A program made the translations under genes and the position numbers. A DNA stretch of 64,000 bases from Streptococcus hyointestinalis (lineage in GTDB: Bacteria > Bacillota > Bacilli > Lactobacillales > Streptococcaceae). Numbering within the stretch: the first letter of the stretch is position 1; the number at the start of each line of letters is the position of its first letter. The notes beneath the pieces were generated by a model. It had not been told where the DNA came from. It made no database searches and saw nothing but the letters and a program-made list of their open reading frames with translations. Location of the stretch: NCBI RefSeq assembly GCF_011039275.1, contig NZ_JAAKGB010000001.1:744001-808000 (forward strand). Direction: 5' to 3'. Positions 9,185 through 18,140 of this stretch are shown here, piece by piece.

Positions 9185-10132
9185 ATGTCAGATAGAAAAG
9201 CAAAAGTAGTTGTGGCTCAGGGTGGTACTTCCATCCTAGCAAAAGACGCATCGGCAAAAGCCCAACAAGGAGCACTAGAGCAAACCGTCAAATCACTGGT
9301 TAAATTGATTAAGGCAGGTCATGAGGTCATCAGCACCCACGGTACTTGTCCGCAAGTTGGTACTCTCTTCTGGCAACAGGCAGCCGCTGACTCTGAAAAA
9401 AATCCAGCTTTGCCACTGGATACCTTGGTGGCTATGACCCAAGGTAGTATCGACTTTTGGATGGAAAATGCACTCAATAACGAACTCTTGGAGCAAGGTA
9501 TAGACAAGGATGTGGCAACGATTATGACAGAAGTCATCGTGTCAGCTGACGACCCTTCCTTAGACAATCCAACAAAACCAATCGGTCCATTTTTGAGCGA
9601 GGAAGAAGCCAAAGAACAAATGGAAAAGACGGGCTCTAGCTTCACGGAAGATGCTGGTCGAGGTTGGCGCAAGGTCGTGCCATCTCCAAAACCAATCGGT
9701 AGCAAGGATGCAAAAGTCATCCAATCGCTTGTTGATTCTGGTGTAGGGGTTATCGCAGCCGGTGGCGGTGGTGTCCTTGTCGTGCAAAAGCCAGACACCA
9801 AGAAAATGGAAGGAAGTGAAGCCGTCATTGATAAAGACTTTGCCATCCAGACTCTAGCTGAGCTTGTCGGAGTAGACCTCTTTATCATCCTAACAGGTGT
9901 GGACAATGTCTATATCAACTACAACCAACCAAACCAAGAAAAATTAGAAACCGTCACGGATGCCCAATTACGTCAATACACCGGTGAAAAGCAATTTGCA
10001 CCAGGAAGCATGCTTCTAAAAATTGAAGCAGCTATTGACTTTGGAGAGCAAGGTGACGGCAGGAAAGCCATCAGCACCTCCCTACAAAACCATGAAAACC
10101 TTGATAGCGCAACGCAAGTTGTCAAAGGTTAG
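9185..10132 (+). CDS. arcC: Carbamate kinase (active-site residues altered)
   Basis: ArcC makes ATP from carbamoyl phosphate, the energy-yielding step of the ADI pathway. This is an uninterrupted 315-residue ORF with Shine-Dalgarno AGAGG. Family blocks K-D-A-S-A-K-A-Q-Q, G-R-G-W-R-K-V-V-P-S-P and I-A-A-G-G-G-G are plain. The phosphate-binding A-L-G-G-N-A reads A-Q-G-G-T-S, and T-H-G-N-G-P-Q-V-G-N reads T-H-G-T-C-P-Q-V-G-T. Two conserved Asn and one Gly are therefore lost. The ORF is open but activity is doubtful. Confidence 0.93.
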   Translation: MSDRKAKVVVAQGGTSILAKDASAKAQQGALEQTVKSLVKLIKAGHEVISTHGTCPQVGTLFWQQAAADSEKNPALPLDTLVAMTQGSIDFWMENALNNELLEQGIDKDVATIMTEVIVSADDPSLDNPTKPIGPFLSEEEAKEQMEKTGSSFTEDAGRGWRKVVPSPKPIGSKDAKVIQSLVDSGVGVIAAGGGGVLVVQKPDTKKMEGSEAVIDKDFAIQTLAELVGVDLFIILTGVDNVYINYNQPNQEKLETVTDAQLRQYTGEKQFAPGSMLLKIEAAIDFGEQGDGRKAISTSLQNHENLDSATQVVKG

Positions 10133-10136
10133 TCCT

Positions 10137-10172
10137 AAACAAAACCCTAGTTCGTCTAGGGTTTTGTTTTTG
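10137..10172 (+). terminator. Terminator at the end of the arc operon
   Basis: A long perfect stem AAACAAAACCCTAG/CTAGGGTTTTGTTT (10137-10150 with 10156-10169) with a T-rich tail. Strong intrinsic terminator closing the arc genes. Confidence 0.9.
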
Positions 10173-10265
10173 GATAAAAACAGAAAATTCTGAAAAAACA
10201 TTTTAGGAAGGTTGATTAGGGGTATAGTATAGAAAAGAAGCTAAATTGATGAGGAAAGGAAAGAA

Positions 10266-11216
10266 ACGATTCAGGTAGAAGAGCTAACCTATGTTTATAG
10301 GACATCTGAGAAATCAGCAGGCTTTATGGGGTCTCTGAGAGACTTTTGGACTAGACGCTATCAAGCACTAGTTGCGCTTGAAGCGATTAGCTTAGAGATT
10401 AGCGAAGGCTAATGTATAGGGCTTTTAGGGGCTAACGGAGCTGGTAGGACAACTTTAATCAAGTTACTGACAGGTGTCTTAACGCCAACGAGTGGAAGTC
10501 ATTCCAGCCAAAGCTACACACCGTCTTTGAGACAAAAAGACCATTCAAAATCAATCGGTGTCGGTTTAGGGCAAAAAAGTCAGCTGATTAGGGATTTTCC
10601 GGCAAAAGAAACACTCGAGGTGTTAAAAGTCATCTATGAGGTGCCACGAAAGGATCATGATGAGCGTTTGAGAGAGCTTTGCAAGTTGCTAGATATTAGC
10701 CATAAATTGCAAACACCTGTCCGCAATTTATCCTTGGGTGAGCGCATGAAGTTTGAGTTAATCTGTGCGCTCATTCACACTCCTAAGATGTTGTTTTTAG
10801 ATGAGCCGACGATTGGACTAGATATCACTAGTCAGCGTACCATTAGACATTTTTGAAAGGAGATTAACCGTAAGGAAAAGGTTACGATTTTGCTGACCTC
10901 CCACTATATGCAAGATATAGAAGAGACGTGTCAACGTGTCATGGTGTTATCAAAGGGGAGACCATTGGACGATTTAGCCATTTCTGATTGAAAGAAAAAA
11001 TACGGAGCGCCTAAGGAAGTCGTGATTACCATTCAATCAAGTGTCCCAGAGAAGTTTTCTTCGTATCAGATAAATGCTAGAAGTATCAAGATAACTGAGA
11101 GACTCTATCAGTCACTAGCTACTACCTTAGAGGTAGCAGATATTGAAACGATAACCAAGTATGACAGTCCTTTTGAGGATATTATTGCAAGTTTAGTTGA
11201 GGTGGATAGGAGATGA
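10266..11216 (+). pseudogene. ABC-2 exporter ATP-binding subunit, interrupted
   Basis: The ATPase frame has Walker A as G-A-N-G-A-G-R-T-T (Lys expected, Arg found), the signature L-S-L-G-E-R-M-K, Walker B L-F-L-D-E-P-T-I-G-L-D and switch His in T-S-H-Y-M. Stops are TAA 10410, TGA 10854 and TGA 10989. The expected ATG is ACG at 10266, behind GGAAAG. It is the first of three genes with two membrane subunits immediately downstream, a NatA/daunorubicin-type exporter layout. The Walker A Lys to Arg change would impair ATP hydrolysis. Substrate unknown. Confidence 0.85.
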
Positions 11217-11217
11217 G

Positions 11218-11997
11218 ATGAAAAAATATGCTGTCGGTTTGATTAACCACCATCAAATCCAGCTGACCTATAAGTTTAATGTCAGTATGGGACTGTTTAA
11301 TCAGGAGCTTGGCGTCCTGGTTGCGCTGCTTACTTGGTCAGCGATTTTTAGCAGTAGCTCTCAAGGTATAATTGGTCACTTTACCCGCTCTCAGAAGTAT
11401 GGGTATTTGATAATTGTGAGTTTCAGGGCAGTTGTTTTAGGGATGTCAAGGGATGCGAACCTGGGACACTTGGTGCATACAGGTGAGTTAACCACGCATT
11501 TATTGTGACCTGATTCGTATTTCGGACAAGAACTAGTCTCCTATTTAGGAGACAAATTGTGGTATTTGCTACTATAACTTGTAGCGATTATCAGCACTTT
11601 AGCGAAGGGCCATGAGTGGTATTACACATTAGTATTTAGCGTTCTTATGATAAGTAAGCTGATGAAGTATTCTTTATTGATTAACTTAATCGCAAATTTA
11701 GGATTTAGGCTGATACAGCCCTGGCCACGTAGACCAATCTTAAATGCAGTTTAGAGATTACTGGGTGGTTTGCTCTTTCCACTAAATTTACTACCAAGTC
11801 CGCTGTAGCACATCCTTGTTAACAATCCTTTCTCACAAATAGGTTTTCAGTACACACTTGCCCTGCAACACCGTTTGCTCTTAGCAGAGATATGGCGAAA
11901 TACTAGTCTAGCTTTGCTGTGGACTGTGGTATTTTAAATCGGTTAGCGTTGGAGTTTTAAGCGAGGTTTGAAGCGTAACGAAGGAAGGGGGGCGTGA
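11218..11997 (+). pseudogene. ABC-2 family permease subunit 1, interrupted
   Basis: The gene begins at ATG 11218, directly after the ATPase stop. The frame encodes about six hydrophobic segments, with I-T-R/F-T-R-S-Q-K-Y-G-Y-L near residue 60 and L-V-H-T-G-E-L-T-T. The same periplasmic-edge motif recurs in the next gene, so the two permeases are paralogues forming a heterodimer. Stops are TGA 11506 (Arg CGA expected), TAA 11575, TAG 11752, TAG 11806, TAA 11935 and TAG 11944. It is among the most heavily interrupted genes here. Confidence 0.75.
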
Positions 11998-11998
11998 G

Positions 11999-12772
11999 AT
12001 GTCTTATACTTAATGGAAAAGGTTGGTACGTCACAGCATCCAAGAGGTACGTATCAATCGTCAAACGGCTGTCAGCACCTTTGTGCCTGGTTCTTTATTC
12101 TTTGCTTTAGAGAAGATTGCTGGTTTTGTTTTCTTTGAATACACAGATACCCTTTTAGGATTTACCGGACAAGAGAAACAGCTTATGATGGCAACCTCAT
12201 CAACCAGCACCTTTCTTTATCAGACCTGATTTGTCAGATCACATGAGTATTTAGTAGAGACCATCCTAGAGGGTGAGTTAGACGCTACACTCCTAAAGCC
12301 AGTAGATTCGGTTTGGTAAATTGCCCTGTCTCGACTTGATATTCCTAGTATTTGTGACCTGATTATCAGTGTGATGATACAGCTATACTTATTCTTAAGT
12401 TACAAGCTAGAATGGAGCCAGATTGTTTTCTTCATTATCAGTATATTGCTGGCTACTGATTTACTGTTATTATTGAACCAACTGACTGTTTCAGTTGTTT
12501 TATGGAGGGACAATGCAAATAGTGTCCCTGGTTTACCGGAGTACGTGATGGAGTTCTCATCAAGACCGCTTACGATTTACCCATCGTCGATTCGTATTAA
12601 CTTGACCTGGGGGAACCCGATTTTGATTAGTATAAACCTTCCTGTCTTTAGCGTCAAAGGGGAATCGTATATGGTGTATCTCGTTTTTATGGTAACCGAG
12701 GATGTTCTAGGAACCTTAATGGCACGCTGGGTCTGGAAGAAAGGTGTCGAACGCTATCATTCGGCAAATTAG
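11999..12772 (+). pseudogene. ABC-2 family permease subunit 2, interrupted
   Basis: ATG 11999 overlaps the end of the preceding permease region by spacing of one base. The frame carries hydrophobic segments and the E-G-E-L-D-A-T-L-L-K-P motif typical of this permease family, plus a C-terminal membrane helix ending in basic residues. Stops are TAA 12011, TGA 12227 and TAA 12317. Its frame ends at 12770-12772. Paralogous partner of the upstream permease. Confidence 0.72.
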
Positions 12773-12889
12773 TTAAAAAGGCTATTGCTGTAAGCAACGG
12801 TCTTATCTTGTGAGTTATGCTATCCTTGTCGCACCTTAGCTTGTTTTAGTGTAAAATAGAAGAGATAGCGTCAAAGAAAGGTGAGAAAA

Positions 12890-13798
12890 ATGAATATACA
12901 ACAATTACGCTACGTCGTAGCCATCGCAAATAGCGGTACGTTCCGAGAAGCTGCCGCTAAACTTTAAGTCAGTCAACCCAGTCTATCTGTAGCCATTCGT
13001 GATTTGGAGGGTGAGATGGGCTTACAGCTATTCACTAGAGCAACGACAGGTGCTGTGCTGACCAGCCAAGGCATGTCTGTTTAAGAAGAGGCGCTTGAGG
13101 TAGTTAAGAGTTTTGACTCATTTGAGAAAGCTTTTTCTCAGTCAGAAGCTGACCAAAATGAGTTTTCCAATGCTAGTCAGCACTATGACTATTTGTCGCC
13201 CTTGATTACGAGTTTTGCGACAGCGCAGCTTGACTATCAAGAGTTCCGAGTCTTTGAGTCGACGACCATACAGCTATTGGATGAGGTCGCACAAGGCGAC
13301 AGCGAGATTGGGAGCATTAACATGAACAACCAAAATCGTAAAGGGCTCTTACAGCGGTTTGAAAAGCTAGGCTTAGAGTTTGTCGAGTTGAGCTCATTTC
13401 AGACCCACATCTACATCGGCAAAAACCATCCTTAGGCACATAAAAAGTCGCTGGTTTTGCAGGATTAGGCAGGTCTGCCAACGGTTCGTAACACGCAGGG
13501 AAAGGATGAGTATCTCTACTATTCGGAAAACTTTGTGGATACTAGTGACAGCACGGCTATGTTCAATGTCACAGATAGAGCGACGTTAAACGGTGTCTTG
13601 GAGCGAGCGGACGCCTATGCGACAGGTTCAGGCTATTTAGACAGCAGAAGTGTTAACGGTGTCACCGTCATTCCTCTTGAAAATCATCTGGACAACTCCA
13701 TGGTTTACAGCAAGCGTCTGGATAGAAATCTGTCAGCTTGTGCTGAAAAGTTTGTCGCTCCTATGAAAGCGTAGTTTGAAAAATTTATGCCACGTTAA
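12890..13798 (+). pseudogene. LysR-family transcriptional regulator, interrupted
   Basis: The frame of 302 codons has the LysR winged HTH at its N-terminus (M-N-I-Q-Q-L-R-Y-V-V, then V-S-Q-P-S-L-S-V-A-I-R-D-L-E) and a periplasmic-binding-like effector domain. Stops are TAA 12965, TAA 13082, TAG 13433, TAG 13466 and TAG 13772. Start ATG 12890 follows AAAGGTGAG. It resembles the CpsY/MetR-like streptococcal LysR proteins that lie next to lspA; the inducer cannot be told. Confidence 0.85.
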
Positions 13799-13819
13799 CA
13801 AGAGTAGGAATAGAGTTCG

Positions 13820-14305
13820 ATGGTCAAAAAAATAGGAGTTATCGCAAGTATTATTATCCTGATTGTGCTGGATCAGGAGAGTAAGCTCTGGATGGTAAAC
13901 AACATCGAGCTAGGCAGTATCAGACCTGTTTTTAAGGGAGTCTTTAGGCTGACTTATCTACAAAACCGAGGGACTGCCATTTCCATGTTGCAAGATCAGC
14001 AGTGGTTTTTCGCTCTCATCACTAGCACCGAGGTCGGGCCTGCCATTTATTAGCTGATAAAGCATCTCGACGGCAGTTGGTGGTTACTAACAGGCCTGGT
14101 TTTAGTCATTGCTGGTGGTCTTGGCAATTTCTGTGACCGCTTGCGCCTTGGCTATGTGGTGGACATGGTTCATTTAGATTTAATGGATTTTGCTATATTT
14201 AATGTCGCTGACGCTTATCTCAGTGTCGGTGTAGGTATTCTCAAGATTGCACTATGGGGGGAGGAAGATGGAAGTCATCGTGAAAGAGGCGGGGGTGCGC
14301 CTTGA
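13820..14305 (+). pseudogene. lspA: Lipoprotein signal peptidase, interrupted
   Basis: LspA (signal peptidase II) removes signal peptides of prolipoproteins in the membrane. The frame has four hydrophobic helices, the motif Y-L-Q-N-R-G, and the catalytic aspartates in G-N-F-C-D-R and F-N-V-A-D-A-Y. The TAG at 14051 falls where Tyr is expected. The frame overlaps the start of rluD by 38 bases, as usual in streptococci. Catalytic Asp pair kept, but Ala in N-R-G-A-A-F is changed to Thr. Confidence 0.92.
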
Positions 14306-15155
14306 CAAGGCAGGAGCTGAGCTGACCGAGTTATCACGCAGCCAAGCCAACGAAGCCATAAAAGCAGGCACGATTTTGGTTAACAATCAAAAGCAAAAAG
14401 CGAGATAGGCTGTAAAGCTTGGTGAAGTAATCAGCTACGAGCTACCCAAAGAGGAAGTTCTGGATTATCAACTAGAAAGTATCCCAATCGAGATTGTCTA
14501 CGAGGACAGCGAAGTAGCAGTGGTCAATAAACCACAAGGCATGGTGGTCCATCCGTCAGCAGGGCATACCAGCGGAGCTCTGGTCAATGCTCTTCTGTAT
14601 CATGTTAAGGACTTGTCTACTATCAATGGTGAGGTTCGCCCAGGAATGGTACATCGTATCGATAAGGATACTTCAGGGCTCTTGAAGATTGCTAAAAATG
14701 ACAAGGCACAGCAAGCGCTAGCCCAAGAGCTCAAAGAGAAAAAATCGCTGCGTCAGTACGTGGCTATTGTGCATGGTACTCTGCCAAACGACCGTGGGGT
14801 CATTGAGGCGCCGATTGGACGTAGCGACAAAGACCGCAAGAAGCAAGCTGTCACAGCAAAGGGAAAGCCAGCGCTGACACGTTTACAAGTTTTGGAGCGC
14901 TTTGGTGAATTTACGCTTGGAGAGTTGACCCTTGAGACAGGGCGTACTCACCAAATCAGAGTGCACATGGCTTATATCGGATATCCCATCGCAGGTGACC
15001 CTTTCGATGGACCACGAAAGACGCTTGCTGGTCAAGGGCAATTTCTCCAAGCCAAAACACTTGGCTTTACCCATCCGACAACAGGTGAGCTGAAGACCTT
15101 TAGCGTGGAAGCACCAGCTATTTTCCAAGAAACTTTAGAGAAATTACGAAAATAA
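14268..15155 (+). pseudogene. rluD: Ribosomal large-subunit pseudouridine synthase (RluD family), one stop
   Basis: This pseudouridine synthase has an N-terminal S4 domain (V-R-L-D-K, then S-R-S-Q-A). The catalytic motif is H-R-I-D-K-D-T-S-G-L-L, with Asp as nucleophile. Further family blocks are G-R-T-H-Q-I-R-V-H-M and G-D-P-F-D-G. The single stop TAG 14406 falls in the S4 domain (Tyr expected), so the catalytic domain is open from residue 47 on. Length 295 codons is normal. Overlaps lspA. Confidence 0.92.
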
Positions 15156-15207
15156 ACAACTAACACTTGAAAAATCGTTCAGTTTTGGGAGAAAAATAGC
15201 AAAAATA

Positions 15208-15313
15208 TCCTTTAACCTTGTTCCGAGAGGCAAGTAAGGAGACGACGATAAAAGGGCTGGGTGCTTTTTGCACACGGATATTAGGGGACTCTCCTTAGTT
15301 TTAAGGAGATTTA
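15208..15313 (+). promoter_or_regulatory. PyrR-binding attenuator of the pyr operon
   Basis: The segment 15208-15240 matches the PyrR RNA-binding hairpin, with the conserved loop C-C-G-A-G-A-G-G. A downstream stem TCTCCTTA/TAAGGAGA (15290-15297 with 15302-15309) followed by T-rich sequence is the attenuation terminator. With UMP, PyrR binding should favour termination before pyrR. The T-run is short (TTTATAC). Confidence 0.8.
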
Positions 15314-15338
15314 TACTATAATTTTAGAGAGGTGACTG

Positions 15339-15860
15339 ATGAAAACAAAAGAAATCATTGATGACATTACCAAGAAACGTGCCAGCACTCGTATCACTTA
15401 AGAGATTATCGAGCGCAACAAATCGCTGGACAAGAGAGTTCCTGCTGGGAGCAAGACACGTGGAGTCTATATCGCAAAACGTATCCAAGAGCGTCTCAAA
15501 CAGCTTGAAAACATCGACATGCCAGTCGGTGAGCTTGATGCAAAGCCATTTCGTGACGACATGAAGGTCGAAGAGGACACGACGGTCAAGCCTGTTGATA
15601 TTACTGAGCGTGATGTGAATTTGATTGATGATGTGCTCTATACGGGGCGTACTATCCGTGCTGCTATAGACAATAGCGTCAGCCTCGGTCGTCCAGCACG
15701 TATCAGCTTAGCGGTTTTAGTGGACAGAGGTCATCGTGAGGAGCCGATTCGTGTAGACTATGTGGGCAAAAATATCCCAACAGGCAGATTTGAGGAAACC
15801 GAGGTACAAGTGGGAGAGCACGACGGCAAAGATAGTATCAGTATTGTGGACCCTAGATAA
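15339..15860 (+). pseudogene. pyrR: Bifunctional PyrR regulator/uracil phosphoribosyltransferase, one stop
   Basis: PyrR binds pyr mRNA and has uracil phosphoribosyltransferase activity. The PRPP-binding loop D-D-V-L-Y-T-G-R-T and the block K-P-F-R-D-D are present, and length is 173 codons as expected. TAA at 15399 stands for Tyr in R-I-T-Y-E-I-I. Start ATG 15339 follows AGAGAGG. First gene of pyrR-pyrB-carA-carB; the uracil permease gene often found after pyrR is absent. Confidence 0.93.
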
Positions 15861-15905
15861 AGGCGACACAGTCAGCAAATAGTAAAAGATTAAGGAATAG
15901 AGTAT

Positions 15906-16940
15906 AAGCTACTTGTGGTTACAGACGGACAAGTATCACTAAAGCACTTGGTGACAATGGAAATATAGACAAACGATGAAGTTCTAGGTTTGATTGAGCG
16001 TGGGGTCGCTTTTAAAGAAGGGCGAGCAGAGTTTTCTCAGGATGGACAATACTTTGCAGCTACTCTTATCTTTGAGTCATCAACACGTACACACAAGTCA
16101 TCTGAGGAGGCTGAGCGCAAGTTAGGGCCTGATGTGAATGAGTTTGACGTTAAAACAAGCTCAGTCAATAAGGGTGAGACACTTTACGATACTAAATTGA
16201 CCATGAGTGCACTTGGTGTAGACATCAGTGACGTACGTCACCAAGAAGTGGATTACTACAAGCAATTGATTGATAGCCGTACCATTCAAACCGCTATTGT
16301 CAATGGTGGTGACGGTTCTGGGCAACACCCAAGCCAATGTCAGCTGGACTTAATGACCATTTATCAAGAATTTGGACATTTTGACCAACTAAAAATCGCT
16401 ATCACAGGCGACTAGACACACTCACGTGTCGCTAAATCAAACATGCAAATTCTAAAACGTCTAGGAGCTAAACTCTACTTTGCTGGACCAAAAGAGTGGT
16501 ACTCAAGTGAGTTTGATGTTTACGGCACCTATGTTGATATTGATGAAGTAATCGAAGAGTTGGAAGTATTGATGTTGTTGCGAGTTCAGCATGAACGCCA
16601 TGATGGCAAAGAAAGTTTTTCAAAAGAAGCTTATCACAGGCAGATTGGGCTTATAACAGAGCGCTATGCTAAGCTCAAAGACACAGCTATCAGCATGCAC
16701 CCAGCACCGGATAACCGGGATGTAGAGATTGCAGATAGCTTAGTAGAAGCTCCTAAAGCACGTATAGTTGCACAGATGCAAAAGGGAGTCTTTGTGCGAA
16801 TGGCGCTATTGGAAGCTATTTTACGAGGAAAGTTCGAACCAAAACAAATACACGCCAAGAAAGGGGAGAGAAATGAGACGACTTTTAATATTAGAAGATG
16901 GAACACTCTTAGAAGGAGAAGCTTTTGGCGCAGGGATTGA
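15906..16940 (+). pseudogene. pyrB: Aspartate carbamoyltransferase catalytic chain, interrupted
   Basis: PyrB forms N-carbamoyl-aspartate, the first committed step of pyrimidine synthesis. The carbamoyl-phosphate loop S-S-T-R-T-H-K-S and H-P-A-P-x-N-R-D-V-E-I are seen. Stops are TAG 15966 (Leu expected) and TAG 16413. The expected start is AAG at 15906, nine bases after AAGGAA. The natural end should fall near 16840. No stop occurs there, and the frame runs into carA to a TAG at 16938, so the native stop also seems lost. Confidence 0.9.
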
Positions 16941-18000
16941 TGTCACTGGTGAGATTGTCTTTAATACAGGGATGACAGGCTATCAAGAATCCAGCACCGA
17001 CCAATCATACAACGGACAAATTCTAACCTTTATCTATCCTTTGATTGGAAACTATGGGATTAACAGAGAAGACTACGAGTCATTCCAGCCAACCTGTAAG
17101 GGTGTAGGAGTCAGTGAAAGAGCACGTCTAGCTAGCAACTGGCGCAATCAAACGTCGCTGGATGAGTTTTTAAAAGCAAAAAATATCCCAGGTAAATCTG
17201 GAAGTGATACACGTGTTTTGACCAAAATCATCCGTCAGCATGGAACCATGAAAGCAACCTTGACGGATAGACTGAACGACAGCATGGAGCACCTGCGTGA
17301 CCAGGAGCGTGCAACGGTTCTTGCCACTAACAATATCGAGCAAGTCTCAACCAAAACACTTTACCCAGCACCAGGTGTAGGCAAGAACATTGTGCTTGTG
17401 GACTTTGGACGCAAGCACTCTATCTTACGTGAGTTTTCAAAACGTGACTGCAACGTCACCGTTGTTCCTTATAACACGACTGCAGAAGAAATCCTCACCC
17501 TCAATCCTGATGGCGTCAAGCTCTCAAACGGCCCTGGAAATCCAGAGGATGTCCTTGAAGCGCTTGAGACGATTCGAGGCATTCAAGGTAGGATTCCAAT
17601 TTTTGGGAGCTGTATGGGACATCAGCTCATTAGCCGTGCTAAGGGAGCTAAGACCTGCAAGAAGACCTTTGGACATCGTGGATTCAACCACGCTGTGCGA
17701 GAAATTGCAACAGGTCGTGTGGACTTTACCAGACAAAACCACGGCTTTGCGGTTGACCGTGACACGCTGCTAGATTGTCTCATTATCACCCACGAAGAAA
17801 TCAACGACAAATCTGTAGAAGGTGTGAGACACCGTGATTTCCCTTCTTTTTCCGTGCAATTTCACCCTGACGCAGCACCAGGTCCACACGATGCCATCTC
17901 TCTTATTGATGAATATTTAGAAACGATTGAAGCCTATCAAACAGAGCTTGCTAGAGGCTGGACGAGATTATTTAATTCTAGACTGAGAGTTAGAAAATAG
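16873..18000 (+). CDS. carA: Carbamoyl-phosphate synthase small (glutaminase) chain
   Basis: CarA supplies ammonia from glutamine to CarB. The uninterrupted ORF begins at ATG 16873 after GGGGAG. Family blocks are [21 protein letters not shown], the nucleophile loop F-G-S-C-M-G-H-Q-L and [11 protein letters not shown]. The catalytic Cys and His are kept, but many flanking residues differ. The C-terminus carries about 14 extra residues after the usual end, suggesting a lost native stop. Confidence 0.95.
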   Translation: MRRLLILEDGTLLEGEAFGAGIDVTGEIVFNTGMTGYQESSTDQSYNGQILTFIYPLIGNYGINREDYESFQPTCKGVGVSERARLASNWRNQTSLDEFLKAKNIPGKSGSDTRVLTKIIRQHGTMKATLTDRLNDSMEHLRDQERATVLATNNIEQVSTKTLYPAPGVGKNIVLVDFGRKHSILREFSKRDCNVTVVPYNTTAEEILTLNPDGVKLSNGPGNPEDVLEALETIRGIQGRIPIFGSCMGHQLISRAKGAKTCKKTFGHRGFNHAVREIATGRVDFTRQNHGFAVDRDTLLDCLIITHEEINDKSVEGVRHRDFPSFSVQFHPDAAPGPHDAISLIDEYLETIEAYQTELARGWTRLFNSRLRVRK

Positions 18001-18140
18001 AGAAAGGAGAAGATACACGTTTACGAAAGTGAACACGCCCTAACGACTGTGTGAGAAAGATAAACCTCTCCTAGATGCTAGGCATCTGCGTCGAGTTTCC
18101 TATTTTCACGGTGTCGGTGACGGGCCTTGTATCATAAGTT

